This document shows positions 1 to 8,350 of a stretch of 64,000 nt of DNA, one piece after another. The stretch's first letter is position 1. The number at the start of each line of letters is the position of its first letter. This DNA is from JBBPYC01 sp038200275 (GTDB lineage Bacteria; Pseudomonadota; Gammaproteobacteria; Burkholderiales; Burkholderiaceae_C). The position numbers were made by a program, and so were the translations under genes. The notes under the pieces were generated by a model. That model did no database searches, was not told where the DNA came from, and saw only the letters and a list, made by a program, of their open reading frames with translations. The stretch is from assembly GCA_038200275.1 (NCBI GenBank), contig JBBPYC010000026.1:1-64000 (forward strand), read 5' to 3'.

Positions 1-88
1 GTCCGGTGCAAAACTGGTCAATCAGCTCCTTGGGTATCAACGGCAGCGCCGCAGCGGCTGCTATCGACTTCTCGGTCTTCGTTGGCAT
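1..88 (-). CDS. IS256-family transposase, N-terminal fragment (continues past window start)
   Basis: Twenty-nine codons are visible, beginning MPTKTEKS and containing IPKELIDQFAPD, which matches the conserved beginning of IS256/Mutator-type transposases. The start is supported by a GAAGGAG ribosome binding site. Whether the rest is intact cannot be seen. Confidence 0.6.
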   Translation of the reverse strand, partial: MPTKTEKSIAAAAALPLIPKELIDQFCTG

Positions 89-145
89 AGATGCTCCTTC
101 GGGTCATGCTGTGCCTCGCACACAAAATTTAGGACAGGCTCTCCA
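1..145 (-). mobile_element. 5' end of an IS256-family insertion sequence, cut by the window edge
   Basis: The minus strand reads from an ATG at 88 to the window edge as a start typical of IS256-family transposases, with the conserved block IPKELIDQF about 18 residues in. A good ribosome binding site (GAAGGAG) lies just before the ATG. The family catalyses copy-out transposition with a DDE domain, which would lie beyond the window. The non-coding end before the start contains GAGAGCCTGTCC on the minus strand, near 143, which I take as the probable element tip; the second end is not visible, so this border is inferred. It abuts a decayed deacylase gene. Confidence 0.6.
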
Positions 146-199
146 CGAGGATAGGGTCAAGCGCTGCCGAGACCACCATCGTTCGCCCCATCGCCTCTC

Positions 200-541
200 A
201 CATCACCTGCCAGCCGCACTCGTCTCTGACCAAGACAACGCCCGCCACCATTTGCCTCGGGTCACTGTCGGTGTCCCAACAGGCGACTTGTGCTCTGAAC
301 AGGACGAGCCCGGCCGTTATGTCCGGCTGCACCAGCACCGCTTGGTTGTCGTGTGTATGTGAATCGATGAACCCAAGCGCGACGATTTCCCCTGACGCAT
401 CGATCATCTGGACCGCCATGCGGCCGCTCCGATTCTCACTGGCTGCGATGTACCCATGGGGTTCCCACGTCTGCGTCGAACTGCGGCGTTTGAGATGCCC
501 TGCGCCCCACTGCCGCCAATGACCAGGATGTCAAAAGCGGC
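200..541 (-). pseudogene. Remnant of N-acyl-D-amino-acid deacylase (D-aminoacylase), frameshifted and truncated
   Basis: The minus strand opens with FDILVIGG at about 541, typical of the N-terminus of D-aminoacylase-type amidohydrolases. It shifts frame near 510 and resumes as TPQFDADVGTHGYIAA, then IDASGEIVALGFIDSHTHDN. GFIDSHTHD contains the HxH metal-binding pair of the family. Similarity is lost after QPDITAG, so only about 85 of roughly 480 expected residues remain. Such enzymes release D-amino acids from N-acyl-D-amino acids. The adjacent DadA-like dehydrogenase, same strand, would oxidise D-amino acids, so the two probably once formed one catabolic unit. Decay next to the IS256 end suggests IS-linked deletion. 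Confidence 0.7.
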
Positions 542-552
542 GGCATTCCTGC

Positions 553-1881
553 TCACGCTCGCGCGGCAAAGTCATCGCGATTGTGGGCGCTTGTGTCCAA
601 CGCATCGGCCAGTCGTTTCGCCGAACCAAACGCCAAGGTCAGTCCGAGGCCGCCGTGGCCAACGTTGAGAAACACGTTGTCGATTGGTGCGCGACCGATG
701 ATCGGCAAAGACGACGGTGTGGCCGGTCTGAGTCCGGCCCAGGGGGAGGGCGAGTCCAGCTTCAGCGCGGGGCCGAACGCGGCCCGGGTATGCGCCACCA
801 GCTGCGCGATGCGCTCACCATCGATGTCTTCACCGTGGCCACGAATCTCCGCGATGCCAGCGATCCGAAGCCGTTGTCCGATCCGCGCATAAACCACCTT
901 GTTCGCCGCGTCGGTGACGCTGACGCGCGGTGCGCGCGCATCGTCGGTGATCTCAGCGGTGATGCTGTAACCCTTCAACGGATAGACCGGCAGCCGGATG
1001 CCCAGCTTGCGCGCCAGCGCGGCGCTGCCGGTGCCGTTGGCGAGCACGATCTGGCCCACGCTGCGTGTGCTCGTGCCGGTTGACAGATGGGTGATGCGGC
1101 TGCCGCGGCGCGTGAAACCGGTCACCTGCGTGCCATATTCGAACATCACGCCGCGCGCACGCAGTCTTTGCTCCAGATCGCGGCACAGCGCCAGGCTGTC
1201 GACCACGCACTCACTCGGCGTATGGATGGCACCCCGGATGCGTCCCTGCAACGAGGCAAGCGCCGGCTCGATCGCGATGCATTCGTCTGCAGAAATCGCG
1301 TGTTGCGCTGGCCCAAACGGCGCCTGCATCGCCATCTGCCTGCGGCTGGCCTCGAATGAGGCAGCACTGCTGTAGACGACCAGCTTGCCGCTCTCAGAAA
1401 AAGCCAGCGCTTCGGCTTCGGCGCCGCGAATCCAGCGTTCGGTCTCCGCGCGGCTGAGCTGCCCAAGTTCCAGCAACGCCACGGTGGAACGCGCTGCCGC
1501 GGACGCTCGACACGCGGCCAGGAAGTCCCACATCCAGCGCCACTGCGCGTTGTCCAGCCGCGGAATCACGCGCAACGGTGCACCACGGCTGAACAGCAGC
1601 TTCGGCAGTTCGGCAAATAGTCCCGGCTGGGCCAGCGGGGCGACATAGCCGTAGCTCAGCTGGCATCCGTTGCCGCGCGTGGCACCAGCTGCTGCCTCAT
1701 GGCGGGCGTCCAGCACGGTGACCGACCGGCCGGTGCGCACCAGCGCCGCAGCCGTTGCCAGTCCGATCACGCCGGCACCGATGACGGTGACGTGGTCGGA
1801 CGAGCCGGCGGTGGGCGGCGGCGCATCACGCCAGTAGGAATCGGTTGGATCGGTACCGATCTGCTCAGTTTCAAAGGACAT
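553..1881 (-). CDS. dadA: FAD-dependent D-amino acid dehydrogenase, DadA-like
   Basis: The protein has about 442 residues, close to the DadA family length. A dinucleotide-binding GxGxxG motif (VTVIGAGVIG) lies at residues 31-40, and the family block GNGCQLSYGYVAPLA follows about 50 residues later. The C-terminus carries WAGLRPATPSSLPIIG and GHGGLGLTLAFGSA, typical of the DAO/DadA fold. These membrane-associated flavoenzymes oxidise D-amino acids to 2-oxoacids and pass electrons to the respiratory chain. I chose the ATG at 1881 because the homologous part begins after it; an upstream in-frame start at 1944 adds a low-quality extension. The substrate is not determinable from sequence. The adjacent deacylase remnant supports D-amino acid use. 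Confidence 0.8.
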   Translation of the reverse strand: MSFETEQIGTDPTDSYWRDAPPPTAGSSDHVTVIGAGVIGLATAAALVRTGRSVTVLDARHEAAAGATRGNGCQLSYGYVAPLAQPGLFAELPKLLFSRGAPLRVIPRLDNAQWRWMWDFLAACRASAAARSTVALLELGQLSRAETERWIRGAEAEALAFSESGKLVVYSSAASFEASRRQMAMQAPFGPAQHAISADECIAIEPALASLQGRIRGAIHTPSECVVDSLALCRDLEQRLRARGVMFEYGTQVTGFTRRGSRITHLSTGTSTRSVGQIVLANGTGSAALARKLGIRLPVYPLKGYSITAEITDDARAPRVSVTDAANKVVYARIGQRLRIAGIAEIRGHGEDIDGERIAQLVAHTRAAFGPALKLDSPSPWAGLRPATPSSLPIIGRAPIDNVFLNVGHGGLGLTLAFGSAKRLADALDTSAHNRDDFAARA

Positions 1882-1892
1882 GATTTGCCTGA

Positions 1893-2201
1893 TCAATCGA
1901 CATTGGCGCGGCTGTTGTTGACGACCTCGACCCAATCGGTGCACTCAAGCGCGGCGTCGTCCCTGGACAGATCTTGTGGCATACCGCTCATCCGAGCGAA
2001 CGCAAGCGGAGTCGGCCGAGTGCCGACCTTTTTGTCATCGAGCATTTCGTTGGTTGCTGCGACAAGCTGCTTGATGGAGCGAGGGATGTTCACCGGCGGG
2101 TTCTCAAAAGGGGCGTTGCGCTGCTGCATTACGCAGCATGCACTGGCGGGAGTATCGGCGCCGGTGTTGTGATGGCCGACAAACTGGTCGATGCGCCGCA
2201 C
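1893..2201 (-). CDS. Small unknown ORF, possibly a gene remnant
   Basis: A GTG-initiated frame of 102 codons ends 12 bases before the DadA start. It contains plausible protein-like text such as NIPRSIKQLVAATNEMLDDK and ARMSGMPQDLSRDDAALE, rich in charged and small residues, with no membrane segment or signal peptide. A second open stretch in another minus frame (about 2215-2405, proline-rich, ending FHRSFDPRLK) lies just upstream, so the two may be pieces of one decayed gene. I do not recognise the family. The opposite-strand ORF looks like a shadow. Confidence 0.3.
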   Translation of the reverse strand: MRRIDQFVGHHNTGADTPASACCVMQQRNAPFENPPVNIPRSIKQLVAATNEMLDDKKVGTRPTPLAFARMSGMPQDLSRDDAALECTDWVEVVNNSRANVD

Positions 2202-2405
2202 GAATCATTTGAGGCGCGGATCGAAGCTGCGGTGGAACACATTGGCCTCAAATTCGGGCGTTCTCGATGCAGCAATCGGCGGCTGTGGCGACTTGATTGG
2301 CTCAGGAGCTGGTGCCGCTGGGTCGAGAATCCGCTCCATGCTTGTCCATGTAAACGGAGCAAGGCCAACTGGCGTTGTGGGCGCATGGCCTTGTGTCAGC
2401 TCCTC

Positions 2406-3248
2406 TCACGCTGGAGCAATGCCTCGCGCCATAGCGCGCGCTTCGTTTGCTAGCGTTTCAATCACCGCACCATGGCTGAGCCCAGCAGTCAGCGTCCGTG
2501 GCGTACAGTCAGGCGCGACCAAGCTGAACGCGCAAGGCCCCTGACCTCGGGTGTCCAGCCAGTGGCCGAGCGCGCCGGTTGCCTGCAACTCGCCCACACC
2601 CTCGGCCAACACCAGGCTCAGTCCGTCAATCTGCACTTGCGCGATACGCAAGCCGCTGCCCGGCGTCACAAAAGGGATGCCGATGACCGCTGCCGGACCC
2701 AGCAGCGCCTCATATCGCGGCAACGTCACGCCCAGATCGGCCACGGCCACAGACAAGCTTGAGACACCTGTCACACCATTGGCATGCTGGCGCGCTACAC
2801 CTTCCGGCACACGCCATGCGCGGGGGGTGATGTCGGCGCACAGAAATGGCACATCGGGCGTGGCATGGCGCGCCGTCTGCCACTTGAGTTCGGCGCCGTC
2901 GGGTTGTTTGCGTGATCCGTCCAGCGGACCCGATAGTTCAAGGCCGCTGGCGCGCGCGGCCTCGGTGGCGGCCACCACGTTTGCCGGCAACAGTGCAAAG
3001 TCCACCGGCCCGTCGCCGAACTGCTGCAGATCGCGCCACCAGCGCTCCTGCGGCGCCGGCGCTTGCCAGGCGATCAGCTCCAGATAGGCGCCATCAGCAA
3101 ACACCACCAGCGCGTTGTGTGAGGTGCGCCCAGGGTGTTGTCCTCCCGGCGTGACCGTGAAACCCAGGGCCTGATAGTCGGCCACGGTGCGCTGCAGGTC
3201 ATGCACCGCTATGACGATGTGGTCGAGTTGCATCGCGGCAGGTCTCAC
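2406..3248 (-). CDS. Glyoxalase-like (VOC fold) domain protein
   Basis: The protein begins MQLDHIVIAVHDLQRTVADYQ after a five-residue lead, the classical first strand and helix of a vicinal-oxygen-chelate module. A second half (GVSSLSVAVADLGVTLPRYEALLG) repeats the pattern, as in the two-module Glyoxalase_3-type proteins of about 280 residues. The first HIV histidine is at a usual metal-ligand position. Members act on varied small molecules and the substrate cannot be called. A GTG start at 3248 overlaps the stop of the Bug gene (GTGA), indicating translational coupling; the ATG at 3233 is an alternative start. The gene is the last of a ThDP enzyme - Bug - VOC run. Confidence 0.75.
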   Translation of the reverse strand: MRPAAMQLDHIVIAVHDLQRTVADYQALGFTVTPGGQHPGRTSHNALVVFADGAYLELIAWQAPAPQERWWRDLQQFGDGPVDFALLPANVVAATEAARASGLELSGPLDGSRKQPDGAELKWQTARHATPDVPFLCADITPRAWRVPEGVARQHANGVTGVSSLSVAVADLGVTLPRYEALLGPAAVIGIPFVTPGSGLRIAQVQIDGLSLVLAEGVGELQATGALGHWLDTRGQGPCAFSLVAPDCTPRTLTAGLSHGAVIETLANEARAMARGIAPA

Positions 3249-4240
3249 TCTTCGAGTTTGAGATTGGCCTCTTGTACGAAGCTGCGCCAGCGGTCGTATT
3301 GCTCTCGGGTATAGCGGTCTACCGCCGGGCCATCGGTGGCCATGACTTCGAATCCGGCAGCGGTCAAGCGTTGCTTGACCTCAGGGTCCTGCAACGTGCT
3401 TTGAAAGCCTTCGGTCAACTGGCTCAAAGTGACGATTGGCGTGGCCGCAGGCGCAAAGATGCCGATCCACGAGTAGGCCTCGAAGCCGGGGAAGCCCGAC
3501 TCCGCCACTGTGGGCACATCCGGCAGCTCGGGCAGGCGTTGCGCACCCGTTACGGCCAGCGGCTTGATCTTGCCTGCAGCGATCTGGCCGCGCAGCGCCG
3601 CGTAGCTCAGCAGGGTAAGGCTGGAGACCCCGCTCACCACCGCCTGCACGGCTGGGCCGCCGCCGCCATAGGGCACGTGCAGCAGCTCGGTGCCCGAGCG
3701 CCGCTTGATGTCCTCGGCCACCAGATGGTTCATCGAGCCGAGGCCGGTGGACGCATAGTTGAAGCGGTCGGGCTCAGCCTTGGCGGCTTGCAAAAATTCA
3801 CTCAGGTCCTTGCCAGGCACCGAGGGCGCGGCGCCGATGACCAGTGGAAACCGCACGGCCAGCGTGACACCAGCGAAGTCCTTGAACGTGTCGTACGGCA
3901 GCCTGGACTTGGCCACGGGGTTGATGGCGTGGGTGTCGAAACCCACCAGCAGGGTGTTGCCGTCCGGCGCCGAGTGCGCAACGAGCTGGGTGGCCAGCTG
4001 GCTGGCGGCTCCCGGCTTGTTCTCGACCACCACCGGCCGGCCCAGCAGTTCGGAAAGCCTCGGCTGGATGATGCGGGCAACGATGTCGGTACTGCCGCCT
4101 GGCGGGAAAGTGACGATCAAGCGCAGCGGCGCGTCGTTGGCGGTCTGGGACCAGGCCTGGGGCAAGCACGCCAGGGCGGTGGCCGTCGAAGCACCGCCCA
4201 ACACGAGGCGCCGGGAGATTCGGGATCGATCAGTTGTCAT
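3245..4240 (-). CDS. Bug-family tripartite tricarboxylate transporter receptor (TctC-like)
   Basis: The 331-residue protein starts with a twin-arginine-like signal (SRRLVLGG, residues 9-16) and a cleavable hydrophobic stretch ending near AWSQ. The mature part has LRLIVTFPPGGSTDIVAR, the hallmark of Bug periplasmic receptors, followed by VVENKPGAA and GLGSMNHL. Such proteins bind carboxylates and related compounds in the periplasm for TctAB-type transporters. No TctA or TctB gene lies in the window, so it is an orphan receptor, as is common in Burkholderiales. It sits 33 bases after the ThDP enzyme and overlaps the VOC gene, which suggests a shared catabolic operon. Confidence 0.88.
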   Translation of the reverse strand: MTTDRSRISRRLVLGGASTATALACLPQAWSQTANDAPLRLIVTFPPGGSTDIVARIIQPRLSELLGRPVVVENKPGAASQLATQLVAHSAPDGNTLLVGFDTHAINPVAKSRLPYDTFKDFAGVTLAVRFPLVIGAAPSVPGKDLSEFLQAAKAEPDRFNYASTGLGSMNHLVAEDIKRRSGTELLHVPYGGGGPAVQAVVSGVSSLTLLSYAALRGQIAAGKIKPLAVTGAQRLPELPDVPTVAESGFPGFEAYSWIGIFAPAATPIVTLSQLTEGFQSTLQDPEVKQRLTAAGFEVMATDGPAVDRYTREQYDRWRSFVQEANLKLEE

Positions 4241-4273
4241 GAAATGCCTTGTTGGTGAAATAAAACGTGCGGA

Positions 4274-5968
4274 TCAGCCCATCCATTGGCTGACGGGAAC
4301 GGCCGTGTCCTGCAGTTCCTGCGACAACACGTCGACCAGGGTCGGGCCGTCGTGCCGCAACGCTGCGCGCAGGGCCGCTTCGAGCTGGGCCGGATCGCTC
4401 ACGCGCCAAGCCTTGACGCCAAAGGCTTCGGCCACCCGGGCGTGGTTGGTGCGCGTGAAATCGACCGAGAAATAACGCTGACCGTAGCCTTCCTTCTGGC
4501 TGGCCTTGATCCAGCCGAACACCGCGTTCGAGAACACCACCATCTTCAGCGGTATCTTGCGGCGCACCAGGGTCTCCATCTCACCGCAGGTGAAGCCGAA
4601 GCTGCCGTCGCCCATCACGGACACCACCGGTGCATCCGGCCGGCCGATCTGCGCACCGATGCCGGCGGCCAGCGCAAAGCCCAACGCCCCTTGCGCCCGG
4701 TTGGTGATGAACTGGCGCCCAGAGCGCGCCGCATTGAAATAGGCGGAAAAGTAAGGGCAGGGTGTGCCCGGGTCACAGACCACCACGGCGTTGTCCGGCA
4801 GCAAGTTATTCAAGAGGTCCACCACCCGCTCGGGCTTGATCGGGGTGTCCAGCGATGCGGCCAATGGCGCAAACGCCGCCTGCTTGGCCACCCGTGCAGC
4901 CGTTGCCAACGCCTGGCCAGCACCGCCCTGGTGAGTCTTGTCATGAAGCTGCGTTTGCACTGCGGTGTGCAGCGCCTGCAGCGCCAGCAACGCATCGCCG
5001 ACCAGCGCGACATCGGTTCGGTAGTTGGCACCGATCACCATGGGGTCCACGTCGATGTGGACGATCGTGGTGGTGCGCGCCGGTACGCGCCAGTTCTCGG
5101 TGCTGGTAGAGCCGGCGCGGCAGCCGATGAACAGCACCAGATCGGCTTGCTGCACCACATCGCGCGTGGCGCTGATGCCGCCATTGGCGCCGATCACGCC
5201 CACGTTGAGCGGGTGCGTATCGGCCAGACTGCCTTGACCGCTGACCGTGATGCAGACCGGGGCGTCCAGCAGGGTGGCTAGTGCGTCGAGCACTTCGCAT
5301 GCACCGGCGATCACCACGCCGCCGCCGCAGACGATGACCGGTCGGCGCGCGTTCACCAGGCACGCGGCCGCCTGCAGCACTGCGGCCGGATCGGGTGCAC
5401 TGCGCATCGCCGGGAAACGGTCGTGCCCGGGCTGCGCCCATACATCGGCCGGATCGGCCTCGTGCTTCTGCACGTCGTAGGGCAGGCAGATATGGGCCGA
5501 GCCGGGTTTGCCGGTCGTCATCGCGCGGAAGGCGCCGCGCACCGCCCCGGGGATCTGGTCGACGCGGTCCACCGTGGTGTTCCATTTGGTGAGCGGACGG
5601 TACAGCGCCTGCTGGTCCAGCTCGGTCAGCGGGTACTTGCCGCGCGAACCCACTGACACGTCCGACGTAATGCCCAGCACCGCGATGGACGACTCGTTCG
5701 CCTCCACCAGTGCTGGCAACAGATACGTGGCGCCACCACCACTGGGGCCTTCACAGACGCCCACCTTGCCGGTCACACGGGCATAGCCATCGGCCATGTA
5801 GCCGGCGCTGCGCTCGTCGCGGGTCAGGACGTGGTCGATGCCGTGATCGAGGCGGGCCAGGGCGTCGTAGAACGGCAGGCTGGTGTCGCCGCACAGCCCG
5901 AAGATGTGGCGCACGCCGTTGAGTTGCAGCATGCGCACGAGGGCATCGGCACCATTCATATGGGTCAT
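4274..5968 (-). CDS. Thiamine diphosphate-dependent enzyme of the acetolactate synthase / benzoylformate decarboxylase superfamily
   Basis: At 564 residues it has the three-domain layout of the family. The N-terminal PYR domain carries GVRHIFGLCGDTSLPFYDAL and TRDERSAGYMADGYARVTG, with the Glu of DER at the cofactor-activating position. The central domain follows, and the C-terminal PP domain holds the ThDP motif GDGSFGFTCGEMET with VVFSN downstream. The usual GPGATN loop is replaced by GPSGGGATYLL, so it is not a plain IlvB, and no small regulatory subunit is adjacent. The reaction is therefore left open (carboligase or 2-oxoacid decarboxylase). It is the first gene of a three-gene run with the Bug receptor and VOC protein. 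Confidence 0.8.
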   Translation of the reverse strand: MTHMNGADALVRMLQLNGVRHIFGLCGDTSLPFYDALARLDHGIDHVLTRDERSAGYMADGYARVTGKVGVCEGPSGGGATYLLPALVEANESSIAVLGITSDVSVGSRGKYPLTELDQQALYRPLTKWNTTVDRVDQIPGAVRGAFRAMTTGKPGSAHICLPYDVQKHEADPADVWAQPGHDRFPAMRSAPDPAAVLQAAACLVNARRPVIVCGGGVVIAGACEVLDALATLLDAPVCITVSGQGSLADTHPLNVGVIGANGGISATRDVVQQADLVLFIGCRAGSTSTENWRVPARTTTIVHIDVDPMVIGANYRTDVALVGDALLALQALHTAVQTQLHDKTHQGGAGQALATAARVAKQAAFAPLAASLDTPIKPERVVDLLNNLLPDNAVVVCDPGTPCPYFSAYFNAARSGRQFITNRAQGALGFALAAGIGAQIGRPDAPVVSVMGDGSFGFTCGEMETLVRRKIPLKMVVFSNAVFGWIKASQKEGYGQRYFSVDFTRTNHARVAEAFGVKAWRVSDPAQLEAALRAALRHDGPTLVDVLSQELQDTAVPVSQWMG

Positions 5969-6527
5969 GAGACAGTTTTAGGGTTTGGTTCTGAATGCTT
6001 TTCAGTCTACTTAAATGGCGGTGACGCGCCACATGGACTGCATCCGCCGTCTCGATCTCAGCCATGCGGCGCCCGCGCAGTTCGAGCCGATCGAATAACG
6101 CGGGAGGCATGGCCGTCTTCAGCAGGCTCATGCCAAACAAGCAGCTTGACCGCGCGTTCTGCCGGGACTTGGAAGCGCTGCGCCGGAGCCGTTGCTCGCT
6201 TGCCCTGACTGCGGTTGAAGTGCGCGAGCGTGGCGTATGGTGCGCTGCCTGGCGATCAAGTGGACGTTTGGATCAGGTGCCTGGGCATCGACCTGTGCCG
6301 GCCAAGCCCACGCACCCGGCGCATCGCCGGATCGGCGGTCGCCGACCCCTCCCCCATCAACGTTCCGGTGGGCCGCCAAGGCAACCAAAATGCGCGACTG
6401 CAAAGCCCGTTTCAAGCTGGGCCCGCAGTAGCTCCAGCAAGTGAAGGGCACGCGCGCCAAGTGAGAACCTCGGCCGGCAGCGGACGCCAGGTGGGTCGCC
6501 GATTTGCCCTCGCCAGGCAAAATCCGT
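5969..6527. other. 559-base stretch without a confident gene
   Basis: This lies between the ThDP enzyme start and the ABC ATPase stop. Short open frames exist on both strands but none shows a recognisable motif. Two minus-frame pieces look protein-like: one near 6370-6480 (LHLLELLRAQLETGFAV) and one near 6010-6140 (PPALFDRLELRGRRMAEIE). They may be decayed coding sequence. The ABC permease expected after the ATPase is not here. Confidence 0.4.
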
Positions 6528-7196
6528 TCAGTCGACTGTGGAGCCTGCCATTGTCTCAATCCCATCGCTTGTGAGCCGCAGCACGCGATCCGCTCGCTCA
6601 GCGGCTGTCGCGGAATGCGTCACCAGGATCAGCGCCGCATGCTGCTCACGCACCTGCGCCACCAGCACGTCAAGCACGCGTGCGGCGGTGCCGGGGTCGA
6701 GGTTGCCGGTGGGTTCATCCGCCAGCACAAGGGCAGGGCGGTGTACCAACGCACGCGCCAGAGCCACGCGCTGCAGCTGGCCGCCGCTCAACTGTTCGGG
6801 CAGCCGGGTGCCCAGGCCTTCCAAGCCAACCGCGTTGAGCATCTGCTGCACCCGGGCGTCGTCGGGCTTGTTCAGCAGCAGCAGCGGCAGCGCGACGTTT
6901 TGTGCGACGTCCAGATGCGGCAGCACGTGGAACGCCTGAAATACGAAGCCGACCTTGGCGCGGCGCAGCAAGGCGCGTTGGTCGTTGTCCAACGTGTTCA
7001 GGTCAACGCCTTCGAGCGTGACAGCGCCTTCGCTCCATTCGTCCAGGCCGGCAACGCAGTTCAGCAAGGTCGACTTGCCGACGCCCGAGTCGCCGACGAT
7101 GGCAACGAACTCACCAGCTGCCACATCAAGCGAGACGTGTTCGAACACCACCGCTTGCGCATAGCGCTTGGCCAGGTTGCGTACCTGCACGATCAT
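6528..7196 (-). CDS. ABC transporter ATP-binding protein, LolD/MacB type
   Basis: A complete ABC ATPase of about 222 residues. Walker A is GDSGVGKST, the Q-loop region is FVFQAFHVLPHLDV, the signature is LSGGQLQRVALARAL, and Walker B is LVLADEPTGNLD with the H-loop in THS. The layout matches the LolD/FtsE/MacB group that works with FtsX-type permeases in lipoprotein or peptide export. The ATG at 7196 starts right before the conserved VRNLAKRY strand; an upstream start at 7271 would overlap miaA. It lies 19 bases after miaA on the same strand. No permease gene follows within the window, so its partner is missing or elsewhere. Confidence 0.85.
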   Translation of the reverse strand: MIVQVRNLAKRYAQAVVFEHVSLDVAAGEFVAIVGDSGVGKSTLLNCVAGLDEWSEGAVTLEGVDLNTLDNDQRALLRRAKVGFVFQAFHVLPHLDVAQNVALPLLLLNKPDDARVQQMLNAVGLEGLGTRLPEQLSGGQLQRVALARALVHRPALVLADEPTGNLDPGTAARVLDVLVAQVREQHAALILVTHSATAAERADRVLRLTSDGIETMAGSTVD

Positions 7197-7215
7197 GAAT
7201 GGAAGCCTGTTGACG

Positions 7216-8211
7216 TCATCGGTTTTCGGTCGGTATGAATGGAGTGGGTCGTGCGGCAAGTGTCTGGTCAACGGTTTCGATCAATCGGCCCAGCATGTCG
7301 GGCCGATCGCAGGCGATGACGTGGCGTTCGGGCATCGAACGCAGCCAGGTGAGCTGCCGCTTGGCGAGCTGGCGGGTCGCGAAGATGCCGCGGTCGCGCA
7401 GCTCGGTCATCGGCAGCTCGCCTGCGAGTGCTTGCCACGCCTGACGGTAACCGACGCAGCGCATCGACGGCAGCGCTGGGTGCAGATCACCCCGTGCGCG
7501 CAAGTGGCGCACTTCCTCGACAAAACCAGCGGCGAGCATGGCGTCGAAACGCTCGGCGATGCCGGTGTGCAGCCAGTCTCGGTGCTCAGGTTCCAGGCTG
7601 AAAAGCGGTGAGGCACTCGTCCTGTTTGCATTGTCTGCTACCATTTTTGAAGCATGAAATGAGGAGAGCGTTTGCCCGCTGCTGCGAAACACTTCGAGCG
7701 CTCGTTGAATGCGCTGGGCATCGCGGGGCGCCAGACGCAGCGCGCTGGCTGGGTCCACTTCAGCCAGCCGTCGATGCATCTCAGGCCAGCCGTGTTGCGC
7801 TGCCTCGTGCTCGATCTGCGCGCGGATCAACGGGTTGGCCGCCGGCATCGGGTCCAGCCCCTGAAACAGCGCGCGGAAGTAGAGCATCGTGCCGCCGGCC
7901 AGCAAGGCGAGCTTGCCGCGGCCGTTGATCTCCTCGATCAGGCGCCGCGCATCCTGCGCAAAGGCGGCTGCGCTGTACGCATCGGCCGGGTCGCGGATGT
8001 CGAGCAGGTGATGCGGCACCGCGGCGCGCTCGGCGGCGCTCGGCTTGGCGGTGCCGATGTCCATCCCGCGGAAGACCTGCGCGGAATCGACGCTGATGAT
8101 CTCGCTCGGATAACGGCTTGCGACCGCAAGCGCAGCGGTGCTTTTGCCGGCAGCGGTTGGCCCGGTGATGGCGATGCACCAAGCGTCGGCAAGGCTCGGC
8201 GATTTCGTCAC
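7216..8211 (-). CDS. miaA: tRNA dimethylallyltransferase MiaA
   Basis: The 331-residue protein has the P-loop GPTAAGKS near the N-terminus, then SEIISVDSAQVFRGMDIGTAKP and VPHHLLDI, all diagnostic of MiaA. The central LLAGGTMLYFRALFQGL and the later RDAQRIQRALEVF blocks also match. The enzyme transfers a dimethylallyl group to N6 of A37 in tRNAs reading codons that start with U. Length is normal. It is followed 19 bases downstream by the ABC ATPase and preceded by ftsY across a 139-base gap. Confidence 0.97.
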   Translation of the reverse strand: MTKSPSLADAWCIAITGPTAAGKSTAALAVASRYPSEIISVDSAQVFRGMDIGTAKPSAAERAAVPHHLLDIRDPADAYSAAAFAQDARRLIEEINGRGKLALLAGGTMLYFRALFQGLDPMPAANPLIRAQIEHEAAQHGWPEMHRRLAEVDPASALRLAPRDAQRIQRALEVFRSSGQTLSSFHASKMVADNANRTSASPLFSLEPEHRDWLHTGIAERFDAMLAAGFVEEVRHLRARGDLHPALPSMRCVGYRQAWQALAGELPMTELRDRGIFATRQLAKRQLTWLRSMPERHVIACDRPDMLGRLIETVDQTLAARPTPFIPTENR

Positions 8212-8350
8212 GTTGGCTCAGTGCACATCATGCTTTGATGCGAGCGGATCGCGCTGCGGCTGCCCGATTCGCGGCAAGCGCGGTGTTGCACCGTGAGCCA
8301 GGCCGTGGGCTGAAGCGCTGTGCGCAGCATCGGCATGCGCTGCAGCCGGA

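Noticed and set aside
3272..4258. Long plus-strand open frame opposite the Bug receptor
   Set aside because: It is antisense to a well-conserved gene, is Arg/Gly/His-rich and shows no family motif; a typical shadow in GC-rich DNA.
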